Shown here: one piece after another, positions 1 to 11,083 of the stretch
Layout of the letters: each line of letters starts with the position of its first letter
How positions within the stretch are numbered: position 1 is the stretch's first letter
DNA from: Haberlea rhodopensis
Taxonomy: Eukaryota; Streptophyta; Magnoliopsida; Lamiales; Gesneriaceae
Direction: 5' to 3'
Assembly: GCA_907163345.1 (NCBI GenBank)
Contig: CAJQUN010000003.1
Span: 12,442,821 to 12,506,820, forward strand
Length of the DNA stretch: 64,000 bases
Translations under genes and position numbers: made by a program
The notes under the pieces: model-generated
What the model was told of the DNA's origin: nothing
Database searches by the model: none
What the model saw: the letters and a program-made list of their open reading frames with translations, nothing else

Positions 1-130
1 ATCAACTCTTGTACAGAACAGACCACTGAAAGTATGAGTGCGGAACGGTCTGTTCTTGTATGTGTAAGAACGACTCGATGGCTAGTAAGAAAGAACAAGT
101 GCAGAAAGATAATACACATGATATGTTTCT

Positions 131-1278
131 GGAAGTTCGAAGGTGGTGTAATCCTTCTACGTCTCCCCTTCTTCGAATTAAGGAAGGTTTATACTAGAAG
201 ACTTTGATTTATATAATCCTGTTGTACAAACCCGATTCAGGCTGGATTTACCTCACTACCAGTCTGAAACTCCTAGTCACTCAATCTGCTCAGACACACT
301 CTGTCTGACAGTTACAATAAGTTTCTCACTTCTATTTTTCAACACAGAAAACACAAGATGCGCACAGTGATCCTAAATGATCAAATGTTACAAAGTAAAC
401 ATGCTTAAGAATGATTTCAGCTCGAGAGCTTCTGAGCTTGTAAGCTTGTGCTGTTTTTGCTTTCTTGTGCGTCTTTCAATTGATCAGCGAGAGTCAGTAA
501 GTTCCTTTTGTTGCATCATTTATAGTTGAAGGTACCAACGACATTATTTCCCTTAATGTGCAACTTTGACTCTTCTTAAACTCTGAGTAGGCTTCAGTCT
601 TCTTCTTCAGGATACTTGCCGTTCTGGTTCATACTTTCGGCGACTGTCAGGTAAGTTACTCTTTGTTTCTTACCTTTTATGGCAATCTTCAGTCTTTGGT
701 CCTTTGTAGCATTAATTACAACATTAAATGCTACAATAAATAGCAAATTAATGATTCGGACTGAGGAGCCATTCTGTATGTATCCTAAGCTGCTCTGATC
801 TGATAAAGATAGAGATCGATCTGAAGCTTCGGTTTAGTCAGTCTGATATTCATCGATCCGGTCTGATAAGTAATGTGTCTTATCAGCTTGTTCTGTTGTT
901 GAGCTATCGATCTGGTTAGTCTGATTACCCTCGATCCGGTCTGATATGCTTTGTCATCTTATCAGCTTGATCTGTTTTGGGCGATCGTTCTGGTCAGTCT
1001 GATTTCTCTCGATCCGGTCTGATATGTTTTGTCATCTTTAAAATCTCATCGATAAGATCCGGAACTAACAAAGACACTCGACATAACCCGCTCTATAACC
1101 GATTAAACATAAAGGCATTTTAAAGATATGCAATAAAGTAAATAAACAAGCATTTGTTTATGGAAGTTCGAAGGTGATGTAATCCTTCTACGTCTCCCCT
1201 TCTTCCACCTCATGGAAGGATTCCACTAGAAGACTTTGATTTATACAATACCGTTGTACAAACCCGATCCAGTTGGGA
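131..1278 (+). repeat. Direct repeat, two copies about 1.03 kb apart
   Basis: The block starting GGAAGTTCGAAGGTG recurs at about 131-248 and 1162-1278. Both copies carry the same landmarks in order: TAATCCTTCTACGTCTCCCC, then ACTAGAAGACTTTGATTTAT, then GTTGTACAAACCCGAT. They differ by scattered substitutions and short indels. The offset suggests an old segmental duplication of about 1 kb inside the LTR-like block. Confidence 0.7.
883..1036 (+). repeat. Two tandem copies of a ~78-bp GATC-rich unit
   Basis: Two adjacent units each run from TTATCAGCTTG through a GATCTGG/GATCGTTCTGG box to CTCGATCCGGTCTGATATG and TTTGTCATC. The flanking DNA from about 795 carries more degenerate GATC words. It resembles, but does not match, the GATCGATC modules found further along the window. 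Confidence 0.65.
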
Positions 1279-1531
1279 ATTCCCCATCCAACTAGAACTC
1301 CTAGGAACTCAACTATGTATGTTCTTTAATGTCTCACATACAAAGACCTCTCATCGGTTGTGATAAATCATCAACCGTTACAACGATATTCACTCATCTA
1401 TTAAGCTCTCAAATACAATGAATAGAGTGAATACAAAGGCACAAATGATTCCATAATGAATCTGATATAACAAGGTAAGTGGTGCCAAAGGTTTGGGGAG
1501 TGCTCTTCATTTAGCAACTTTTCTCTTTGAA

Positions 1532-2419
1532 GTTCCCCAATTGAATCCCATGTGGGTTTGCTTTGGAAGGCTTGGATTGATCTTCAATCAGCTGTTATTG
1601 AGCTTCCAAATCATGTATATATAGCCCCAAGTAATGATATATACGTTAGACACAAGAATATGCCCGTTGGAAAAGGTTCTGCACTATTCCCGAGCTTGCA
1701 ACGGTCATATTCTGGTTTCTGGGCTCTTTGTATTTCAGACCGGATTGGCCGGATCAGCTTGGGCAGATCAGTCTGGCCGGATCAGCATGGTAGATCAGTC
1801 TGGCAGATCAGCACGGGTATATCAGTCTGGTCCGGATCAGCACGGGCAGATCAGTCTGATCCGGATCAGTCTGGACAATCAGCTTGATACAAAAACAGAT
1901 TGATAAACTTGCTCTTCGATCTGTTGCTTGTAACTATCGATTCTTTGATGGTGCCTAAAATCTGGGCTTGCTCTCTTTCAAGCTGTTTTCTTCTTGTAAG
2001 TTGCCCATTTTGAATCCCAAGTGGGTTTGCTTTGATCTTGCTTGGATTGATCTTCAATCAGTTGTTATTGAGCTTCCAAATCATGTATATATAGCCCCAA
2101 GTAATGATATATACGTTAGACACAAGAATATGCCCGTTGGAAAAGGTTCTGCACTATTCCCGAGCTTGCAACGGTCATATTCTGGTTTCTGGGCTCTTTG
2201 TATTTCGATCCGGATTGGCCGGATCAGCTTGGGCAGATCAGTCTGGCCGGATCAGCATGGTAGATCAGTCTGGCAGATCAGCATGGGCATATCAGTCTGG
2301 TCCGGATCAGCACGGGCAGATCAGTCTGGTCCGAATCAGTCTGGACAATCAGCTTGATACAAAAACAGATTGATAAACTTGCTCTTCGATCTGTTGCTTG
2401 TAACTATTGATTCTTTGAT
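1532..2419 (+). repeat. Tandem duplication, 470-bp period
   Basis: The interval 1572-1949 recurs at 2042-2419 with very few differences and an offset of exactly 470 bp. The block from TTGGATTGATCTTCAATCAG through the GATCAG minisatellite to CTTGTAACTAT is collinear in both. Near identity implies a recent duplication compared with the 1.03-kb repeat around it. Overlapping frames in both copies are open by chance and read the minisatellite. Confidence 0.9.
1745..2360 (+). repeat. GATCAG minisatellite arrays (1745-1890 and 2215-2360)
   Basis: Each array is a run of about a dozen short units built on GATCAG followed by TCTGG, CATGG, CACGGG or CTTGG, with unit lengths around 10-14 bp. The two arrays are the same array copied by the 470-bp duplication. 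They differ at a few bases, for example CACGGGTAT versus CATGGGCAT. No function is evident. Confidence 0.75.
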
Positions 2420-3108
2420 TTCTGGGCAAAGTGATCTACATAAAAGTTGTAGCCCTTTCTCTTAGCTTTCCACGGAATCAAGAATCGCTCTATTTTGAGT
2501 TTGTATGCGAGAGTTATGCTTGAAATACGAGGCAATGCTCCTGCTGTCTGTTTGCTGGATGCAGCAGCACATGGCGTTACTTGAAGAAGCTTTTTGGCCA
2601 TCTTAACGTCCGATTCAGTCTTCCACTTCCAAATATGACTTGTCGATCTTTGTCTTTGCTTTCCAACCCATACTGAATCGTTCCGTTCCGATAAGCGAGC
2701 TAAGAGTTATGCTCACCAGACTGACAGTTGCTTGCTGAAACAGCTTGCTGAAACAGCTTGCTGTTTCTTCGCGGTACAGCTCGATCTTGCAGGCGTCTTT
2801 TCTCCTTGATAACATTCGAACTAGCCGATCTGTTGTGAAATATGACTTTTAGTAATTTGAGTTGGCTGTCCAATCTCTTTAGAAGCACGCCATTTCGATA
2901 TTCGAGCTATTAGATATGATCGAAACAATCCGCTCTGCCAGGATTTCAGACTTGGTCCAGCTTGATATTTTCAAGCTACTTTTTTGTAATTCATCAAGCT
3001 TCTAAGTTATGATCTATGAACTGCACACTTGATGAAATATGTTAGCAACACAATAAAAAGTTTTGTTAACATCAAAATCAAGATTATTCGGGTTTCCAAA
3101 ACCCAACA

Positions 3109-4698
3109 AACATCATGTCATATAAATTAGATATGCAGTTTTTATTCATCACATCATAAAGGATTTCAAAGAAACTTATACCTTTTCAATAGCTAGTTCA
3201 AGAAACATCAAGGCTTTGATTCTGAAATTAGTACAAAATCTTTTTCTCCTTTCCTTTTCTTTTTCCTTCTTTTTCCCTTGTTTGCTCGTGTGTGTGAGTA
3301 TATGTTTTTAATCTGATTATTTAGCTTATAATAGGTAAAAATCAAGTGAAGTCCACGTTTTCACTACATCAAAAATGACCAATCATAAGTAAGGTACAAA
3401 TCATGTAGCATAAGGTACAACTAATTCAAAATACAAGCTACACACCATAAGGTACAACTTACTTGCAAGGTACAAGGTATACGGCATAAAGTATACCTAT
3501 GCAAGGTACAAACCATATCACATTAAGGTATAATTTATTTCAAGGTATAACTCATGCAACCTAAAGTATAACTCATTTCTTTACCTTTAAACACTATTCA
3601 ATATAATCTATTCTATTCATTTAATCTATTCAATATATTAAATCTTTTCATTATATTTATTAAATATATTAAAATTTAGTCAATTAAAATCTATTACATT
3701 TATTATTCTTCAAATTTATTCTATTCACAACCTCTATGCTTTCCAATGCACATATGAAATGTTAAAATATATGAAATTATGCTTATGAATGATTTCATAT
3801 ATGCCATGATGCGTATGCATAATCATGTAAAGTTGCGGGTCATGACACTATGGGTGCTCAAGAGCAAAAAAATATAAAGTTACAACAATAAACATAACCA
3901 ACAACACAGATAGACTCCCACACTAATAGCTAAAGCACAACTCCTTACAATATCGAACAATAAGACGATTGATGGAAGGCCTCAGTAAAAATCCTTCTTT
4001 TTGAATCTGCTATGAAATGATGAAAAGGGGAATAGTGAGTTACATAAGTTTGATGCTTGCTGATGAAATCCTCTACATATGTAATTGAATGAGCAAAAAC
4101 ACTGAAAACTAGCCTAAATGATTTACAACAGGAACAAAGATATTACTTAACACCAATCAAAGAGCTTTGTTCAAAGATTCTGTCTCCCTATCTTGGCGGT
4201 GGTAGTTCGAACACCTATTATGATCCGCCCCTGCATACAATCACACTAACTTTACTTGTTGGTGATTTATACAAGTTCCATATTTGCATTACTATTGGAA
4301 TATCTTACTATGATCTTTGTTAGATTTTAAAGCAATACACTTCCTAGTATACACATCTAGATCAAATTTCATAGGATAAAATTTTCTGGGTATGTATCTT
4401 TTGGCTAATAGCAAGCATAGTAACACAATGACTTTTAAGGATGAACGTTGATGCAAGAGTTCAACTCTTGTTTGTTAAAATGATATTGCTTCGCTATGAT
4501 GCTCATAGTAATAATGACAATTCTTTATCAAGATACAACAATTATGATTCGTGATAGTAGCACTACAAATCACGAATCCTTAAACAACAAAGGTTTAAAG
4601 GCACTCAAGATTAAATAAGGGATGAAGATTAACAAAATACACAGAATTTTTGCACTTTAATCTTGTGTCTAATCTTGAATTTTTTTAGCAAAAGACAC
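3109..4698. other. AT-rich non-coding DNA, probably old LTR-derived sequence
   Basis: There are no supportable genes. At 3385-3580 the words GGTACAA, AAGGTATAA and AAGTATA recur irregularly as a degenerate low-complexity repeat. The interval 3116-3847 begins TGTCAT and ends ATGACA, the palindromic LTR edges typical of some Ty3 elements, but no TSD, primer-binding site or PPT flanks it. The right edge (4694-4698, GACAC) is the left target duplication of the composite A-C element. Confidence 0.4.
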
Positions 4699-6387
4699 TG
4701 ATCGCTTTTATTTTAAACAATTATTTTCAATCTAGCGATTCTACCGCAAGTGCACGGTGTCAAGTTTTAGTATAGATAGGAAGATACGGATTGCCGAACC
4801 CACATGGACTAACAAGCAAGTACCAAATAAGATGTCTTTTAACTATATTTAACCTACGATAATTAATTTATATTTAACAACTAATTAATTAAAATAAACT
4901 ACTAATCCAACCAAGTCAATAAAAGTAAACGAGAAAAATCCACTAGAGAAGATTATCGAGACTTCGGCTCACCATTGCAATTCCCTACAATTCTCGATTG
5001 AATATTCAAATCTTTCTAAGGTGACGAGTTCTCCCAATTTATCTAATACACTCTCTCGAGCTATATTAAACCTAACACCGAATTGTAGTATGTAACTCTC
5101 GTTCACTTATTTAACAATTCAATGTTGCATAAGATCCATGAAAACTCCTAGCTTTCAATTACTATAATCTATGGCTATCATGCATGTATTTGACGTTATC
5201 TCTCGATTTCGGTCTTAAATCCATGGTATGAGTTATTAATTCAGTATCATAAAATCATCTCTCGATCTCAATTACGATACTAACATCATTCAAAGGTGAT
5301 CAATCCTCTAAAAGCATGAAGAACATAAAACATACGCAAAGAACTATAAGAATTCAATCATTAAATCATCAAATCGAAGGTTCATAACAACGGATTCGCC
5401 TAGCCTCGATAAATAAAATTAGTTCCTCATAATAAATCAAAGCAAATCAAAACTAATATTAAAAGACAAGGATAGACTCCCGATGTCGACTTCGTTCATA
5501 GATCCTTGCTCCTTCTCTTTCTTCCTTCTCGATCGTCTCTTTTTATCGCCTTGTTGGCTTGTTCCAATTCCTAGGGTGAAGTGGTGATGGTGGATGATGG
5601 TGATGAGTGTTGGACGAAGAGTGGAAGATTGTTGGAGGTTTTGACGTGTGGTGGAGTGAAGGAATTGGCTTGAGGTGGAATTGGGGTGAAGGAGTGTGAA
5701 GGAGGCGTATGGTTTCTGATGGTGAATGGGTGTGTGGAGGCTATACCCTAGGTTAAAATATGATATCTCCTCCTTTTTGGCCAATATTTCGAGCTATGTA
5801 GGGTTGGAGGCTAGGAGGATGGAATAGAATCCAACTTGGAAGGCAAGAAATCAAGTTTCCATATTTTTCAAAACTCTGGGCGATCGATCGGGACAGAGGG
5901 GTCGATCGATCGAGCTGGACAGTAGAAATTTGTGGCTTTTTTCAGCCTTTCTCGAACGATCGGAAATCCTTTCTCGATCGATCGAGCTTCACAGTAAGTT
6001 TCTTCGCCTTTTTCAGCTTCTGGCGAGTTTCGTAATTTGGCCGTAACTTTCTCATACAAACTCCAAATTTGATGAATCAGCTGTCCACGCGAAGATAAAA
6101 GAAAGTTCTACAACTTTTATATGGACCACATTTCCAAAACCTGGCTCGAACATATAGTAATTTGAGGAGAAAGGAGCAACATGTGTCTTGGATTCTGGTT
6201 TTTTCCTCTTTTCTTCAACTCTATTCATTTTTTCATCATTTTAGCTTGATTTCTTCACCTTTTATGAATTTCAACATTGATTCCTGAAATATAGTAATAT
6301 ATACCATAAAACATAAAATAATTCAAGAATCAACACGAAAACCATTACAAATCATAGCATAAAAACGCGTAATAATCAACCCTATCA
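4699..6387 (-). repeat. Element A 3' LTR
   Basis: This 1689-bp copy matches the LTR at 11084-12768. In element orientation it starts TGATAGGGTTGATTATTACG and ends AAAAGCGATCA. A PPT abuts its start at 6388. It holds paired GATCGATC boxes at 5881-5988. No clear TATAAA lies downstream of the boxes, unlike the related LTRs of element B. Confidence 0.92.
5881..5988 (-). promoter_or_regulatory. Paired GATCGATC palindrome module, element A 3' LTR
   Basis: Two pairs of boxes are present. In each pair the 8-bp cores start 22 bp apart, and the second box is followed by GACAGTA or CACAGTAA. One core has decayed to GAACGATC. Regulatory function is inferred from recurrence in unrelated elements. Confidence 0.65.
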
Positions 6388-6401
6388 ACTCCCCCAAACT
6401 T
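6388..6401 (-). other. Polypurine tract of element A
   Basis: In element orientation AAGTTTGGGGGAGT sits immediately before the 3' LTR (the plus strand shows its complement). This is the expected plus-strand priming site for reverse transcription. Confidence 0.8.
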
Positions 6402-7645
6402 ATCACTTAATCGTCCTCGATTAAGCATTAAAATCACAAGGTAGAGTTCATTCTTGATATTTGAAACAATTATTTCATGACTTGCTTATTCTCAGAAATC
6501 TCATGCGCATATACAAAAGTTGACAAGACATGTTTTCTCTTAATTCAAGCAACATATCTCAAAATCGGAATGTGTGTGTGTGCTAATTTCATTCTCAAGT
6601 TTCATGCACATATTCAAGATCAAATCATGCTAATCAACTCAAAGTCGAGATTATCATCAAGCACCCCATAAGCCTACTTTCAAACAACTTCTCCACTAAT
6701 GATAGTTACTCCCTAGACTTGGATCAAAATGACTTTTTAAGCTTGTAATGTAAGGCCTTTGGTGTTGGCTTCAAAGAAAAGATAGGATAAGCGCGAAGAA
6801 GAGAGTATAATCATTTACAGTTCAAATTTTTCGCACACATCGAGCTCCTCTTCTTTTTCTTTTATAGCCTTGGCCACTTTGGGTCTTATATGTTATTTTT
6901 TTCTCTTTTCAAGGCTCTTTGTCTATCTTTTTCTTTTCTCATTCATCAATATTTTTGACTAAGCTCATCAGGATATAACAATTTACGTGCATCGAGTGGA
7001 ATTCATTATACTCTCTTAGGGTAAGGATAACTTTTTCATTTAGGCTCAAATAAGGGTAAGTATAATGAGTTTGCCAAGAATGTCGAATGGGGTCTAATTA
7101 TATGCAATGCATATACCATTCTTTTTTCAATAAAGCTCAAATGGGACACTAGGGATTGATATAGACTAGGTAAGCTTGAAAGGCTCAAACGTGTCAAAGA
7201 TCGCCTAGATCATTTTCAAGTCGAGTTTGTAACTATAAAATTTCGCCTCAAAGTGTCATCATCAAATAAGTTCTAGGATAACTCTAAGATGCTCAAGACA
7301 AATCATCAAGTTCACAACAATTATCACTATTCAACATGTAATCCACAAGATCATGACTCATTGTGCTCAAAGTATTCCTCATTCTTGACATGCTAACTCA
7401 AATTAGGATATTCATGTACAAGTCCAATCACAAATCAAGTTCATATGCATAGTGAGATCAAAATCCTCATTGAATAGTCACTACTATAATTCATTCTTTT
7501 CTCAAGTTTGAACTCATAAAAAAATTTTTTAGCTCATAATAATCGGACGATTCAAGTGTCATTTAAGCACAAAACAAGTTGTTAAAACAAGTAAAACATG
7601 CAAGCTACTACTCCCCCAAACTTAAATCAAACATTGCCCTCAATG
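6402..7645 (-). other. Conserved 3' non-coding domain of element A
   Basis: About 1.2 kb without reading frames separates the gag remnant from the PPT. Recognisable blocks recur in elements B, C and G: a second PPT-like tract (7610-7623), a CCAAGTCTAGGGA block, a GGCCACTTTGGGTCTTA block, and complementary segments at 6799-6811 and 7005-7017. Conservation in four elements without a reading frame suggests a cis or RNA function for the family. Confidence 0.6.
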
Positions 7646-8166
7646 TTTAAAAGAATCAAAAGGGAAACAGTGAACTCCCCTGATCAAGACGCTTGCATGA
7701 GGGTTGAGGAAGATTTACTTTTGAAAGCTCCACTGTTGTAGGGGTTCATCGCTCCAACCAAGTACCTAGCAAGAGAAGAATGCATATGGTAAAATATTCG
7801 ACTTGAGAGATAAACAAAACTAAAATGAAAACTGAAAAATAAAACAAAACTAAATAACAAAAGGATAAGCTTGGGTTGCCTCCCAAGAAGCGCTGATTTT
7901 TGGTCTTCGGCTTGACCATCAGAAGCAACCATCAAAGAGCGGTTGCCGCCCATAGTAAGTATCGTATAATACCACTAATGGGTCTTCATTCAGTATGCCC
8001 TCAAGATTGGCAAGATTGTAACAGTGTAAGCTCGTCGCTCCAACAACATTCTTGAATTGGTAGGCATGTGAGAATGACTCTTGACTTGGCTTCAAATCTT
8101 GGAGGATGTAGTGCGGTGAAGTTGGCATCGATGAAAAATACGGATCCACATATGACATAGAACATG

Positions 8167-10146
8167 TGTGATATCCCCGAAATAATTAATTACAATATGG
8201 GCATTAATTATGTTTAGGTAATTTTGATGGTGATAATTAATAATTGTGTTGGCATTAATCATCTTGGTGAAATGCTTAGTCACATGGTAGGCGTGACCCG
8301 GTAATGCATTTCGGGGCACATGTATGCATGATGAGTAATTGGGGGTTATAATGGTTTATATGAGATGGTTTGTAATTAATTGGGAATCATATATTTAATT
8401 GTGATTTTGGTGCAATGTTTTAAAATACCATGTTGGGGTATTTTTATAAATCATGATTAATTGTGGGTATGCAATTTTAATTAATCCCCAAATAACCCAC
8501 TAATACCCCCCAACCCCACAAAAACCCACCACTCTTTCTATTTTCCCCAAATCACTTCTCACAAACCCTTCCCTCCTCATTTTCGTTTTTGGGCAAGGAG
8601 TGGAAGAGAAATCCTTCCAAAAACTTGTTTTGTGAGATTTAGTGTGAGTTTTGGAGTCCCCAAGAGGTATGGATACCTCCCTAATGTTTTTGTTGTGTTT
8701 GGTTTGAGTTTGTAGTGGTTTTGTATGGTTTTGAAATGGGTTTTTATGGGTTGGTACCATTTTAGTTGAATGTTGGATTTTTGGGATGTTTAAAGTGTAT
8801 TTTGAAGGTTATTATGTATTTGATGTTGTTGGTTTGAAGGTAGGGGAGTTGGTATGGATTGGAAAGGAGTTTTGGAGCAAAAATGGCGATTTTTCGAAGT
8901 GCAGGACTCGGCGATCGATCGTCACTCTTGGGTGATCGATCGGCGAGGTTGGCGATCGATCGCACCAAGTGTAGCGATCGATCGCCGAAGGGTGAAAAAT
9001 TTTGTTTCGGGCAGTATGATCTCGCGATCGATCGGCCCTTCGTGGCGATCGATCGCGAGTTGCAAAATTTTGTATTTTTGGTTATTTTTGTGGAATTTTT
9101 GATATTGGACTATTATTGGCTCCTAATATTGAATTGTGTGAATGTGTAGAACCATCCCAGGTGGCCACACAGCTTAGGAGATAAAGTCCACAACACATCA
9201 CATTTTGGGACTAAGGTACGTAGTGAGACGTACGGGCATCGGACGGTAAAACGTATTTATTACGCTTTGAATTGGTTATGCACTATGGTTGCACACATGG
9301 AATTGATTGTGCATTGTGGTTGCATATGTGGTCTTGTTTATGCATCATGGATTGCATACATGGTTTGGTCATGCATTTTGGTTGCATGTGTATATGGGAT
9401 GCATTGTTGCATGTGATTGTGAGTCGGGATTTATATTCCAGTGATGGAGAATACTTGCCGCCAGTGGCGTAGCGATGTGAATACTTGCCGCTGTCATACC
9501 GTAGCGATGAGAGAATATTTGCCGCTAATATGAAGCGAAGAACACGACCGCTGTCATATTATAGCGAGGGATATTAGTGCCGCTGGTATTGTCTAAGCGA
9601 GGGGTATTTCCGCTGTCATGTTAACGCGAGGGGTATTATGCCACTGATATAATAAGACTTGGGAATTGAACACGGAATATAAGGAAATCAGTGCATGTCA
9701 TGACATACATTATTGGTAATATAATCTATTGGTTATAATGTGGTACCAGGACAACCCAATGGAGCTTTTAAATGTGTTACTTACAGGAAGTGAATCACAT
9801 TTACGATTTATGCATTTGTGAATATGATTTTGTACATGCTCATGGTTTTGGGGTAGTTCCTGTAGGTACTTTTGGGCGGACGGGCTAAGGCGAGTTGGTG
9901 CGGTGAGCTAGAGAGGAGTGCTCTTGGTAGCAGGCACATTCGTTTGTATAGTATCTACTCTAGGAGTAGTGTAAAGCTATAAGATTAACATTCATTGGTT
10001 GGGAATGTAATTAATCCATTTTGGAACTTTATTTTGGCACTGTAATCTAATAGCTCAAGGCAACAACACAACTTTTGTACTCCGTTTATGCATGAAAAAT
10101 TTTATTTATGCCTTTAATCCGCATTTAAGGAACTAGGGTCCTTACA
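8167..10146 (+). mobile_element. Solo LTR (Tekay-like chromovirus type) inside element A gag
   Basis: The 1980-bp sequence starts TGTGATATCCCC, ends GTCCTTACA, and is flanked by ACATG at 8162-8166 and 10147-10151. It interrupts the gag frame of element A, which is continuous in element C. Its plan resembles the LTR of chromovirus H: similar first bases, a GATCGATC cluster at mid-length and a following ACGTACGG block. It differs in detail and has no internal region, as expected after LTR-LTR recombination. A short irregular repeat of TACTTGCCGCT-like words lies at 9440-9650. Confidence 0.9.
8912..9057 (+). promoter_or_regulatory. GATCGATC palindrome cluster in solo LTR
   Basis: Four boxes at 21, 20 and 22 bp start-to-start spacing are followed, after about 55 bp containing GGCAGTAT, by two more boxes 21 bp apart. 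All six keep the GATCGATC core. No canonical TATA box is obvious just downstream. Confidence 0.65.
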
Positions 10147-11059
10147 ACATGTCTCCATCGATGGACTCAGATCGGAATCTTTGAAAGTCTCTTCCTTCTC
10201 CAACATCACACTCGACTCATCTTCATATAGGAACTCCTCGGATGACATCTCTGAAGTAGGCTCAATCTCTTGAAGAGGCTCAAGTTCCCTTGACTTTTCC
10301 ACATGAGTCGGATCACTCCCCCAAACTTGGTTGGTTGAGTAATCGTCATCATATAACCAAACTCGATTCGTCGCCTCTTGATTTGTAGCCCTCATCTCTT
10401 CCTCTTGGCAACTAGTTGAAATTGTTTCCATGAGGACCGCCATTTGCTGCTCCAGGTGATGCATAGAGTTGGTTTGGCACTCTAAACTGCTCTCAGTTGA
10501 TGCTATGAATCTTATTAAGGTATCTTCTAACTGAGTTGTGACATCTGCAGAACTATCTCTCCTCTCTTCGAGATGTTCAAATGGTTGTGGCGTATCAATA
10601 GGGTAGCGAGGCTCCGGTGGGTATTGGTGGCTCCAACCCTGCAGTGAAGGATTCCAATGCCAGTGATGATCGAAGTCCGCCATATCATTGAACAGGTGCA
10701 CCACACTGTTCTCATCTCTATCAACCAGGGGACTCCCAGTCACCAGTGCTCCGCTCAATACCCATTCTCGTGTCTGTGCATCCAACCCGTTGAAGAAATA
10801 TTGCAAGAGAGTATAGTTCGAAAAGTTGTGATACCGGAATGTGTTGGCCAATTCATTGAATCTCTCCCAAACAGCGTAGAACGGCTCGGAACGTTGTTTG
10901 GCAAAAGCTTGTGAAGGCTTGTTGATGTAGCATCTCCAAGTACCTCGCAAGACAAACAAAACAAAAATAAAATAAATATATAATTTTTTTTTTCGAAATA
11001 AATAAACAAAAATGGTTAAATTACAGTCAAAGAACCTAGTATGATATTACTAAAGTTAG

Positions 11060-11077
11060 TCCCCGGCAACGGCGCCA
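11060..11077 (-). other. Primer-binding site of element A (tRNA-Asp)
   Basis: The plus strand shows TCCCCGGCAACGGCGCCA, identical to the 3' end of plant tRNA-Asp including CCA, so the element strand is perfectly complementary. This priming tRNA is characteristic of Athila-type Ty3 elements. It lies six bases from the 5' LTR edge. Confidence 0.92.
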
Positions 11078-11083
11078 AAAACT

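Larger units (their letters stand above)
1..3108 (-). mobile_element. LTR-like non-coding DNA, probable SIRE-type Copia LTR edge at 3108
   Basis: No credible coding sequence is visible. Read on the minus strand, the block opens at 3108 with TGTTGGGTTTTGGAAACCCG, which resembles the start of long SIRE/Maximus-type Copia LTRs as I remember them. The next bases (AACAT, 3109-3113) would be the target duplication, but the other end is not in the window, so length and TSD cannot be confirmed. The interior has two levels of duplication and GATC-rich minisatellites, listed separately. It could instead be a non-coding part of another LTR family. Confidence 0.4.
7684..10959 (-). pseudogene. Element A gag remnant, split by a solo LTR
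   Basis: The 5' part (10114-10959) reads SEPFYAVWERFNELANTFRY, a short run ending EWVLSGALVTGSPLVDRDEN, and then an acidic tail with LECQTNSMHHLEQQMAVLM. This resembles the retrotransposon gag capsid region of Athila/Tat elements. The 3' part (below 8161) continues with PYFSSMPTSPHYILQDLKPS and ends at GRQPLFDGCF. The solo LTR at 8167-10146 separates the two. The N-terminal half of gag is absent and no ATG precedes the conserved part. A frameshift near 10930 scrambles the LEMLHQQAFTSF segment kept in elements B and C. There is no protease, RT or integrase, so the element depended on another for mobility. Confidence 0.75.

Noticed and set aside
3116..3847. Possible LTR with TGTCAT...ATGACA edges
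   Set aside because: No second copy, no matching TSD (CATCA versus CTATG), no primer site or PPT. Kept only as a remark.
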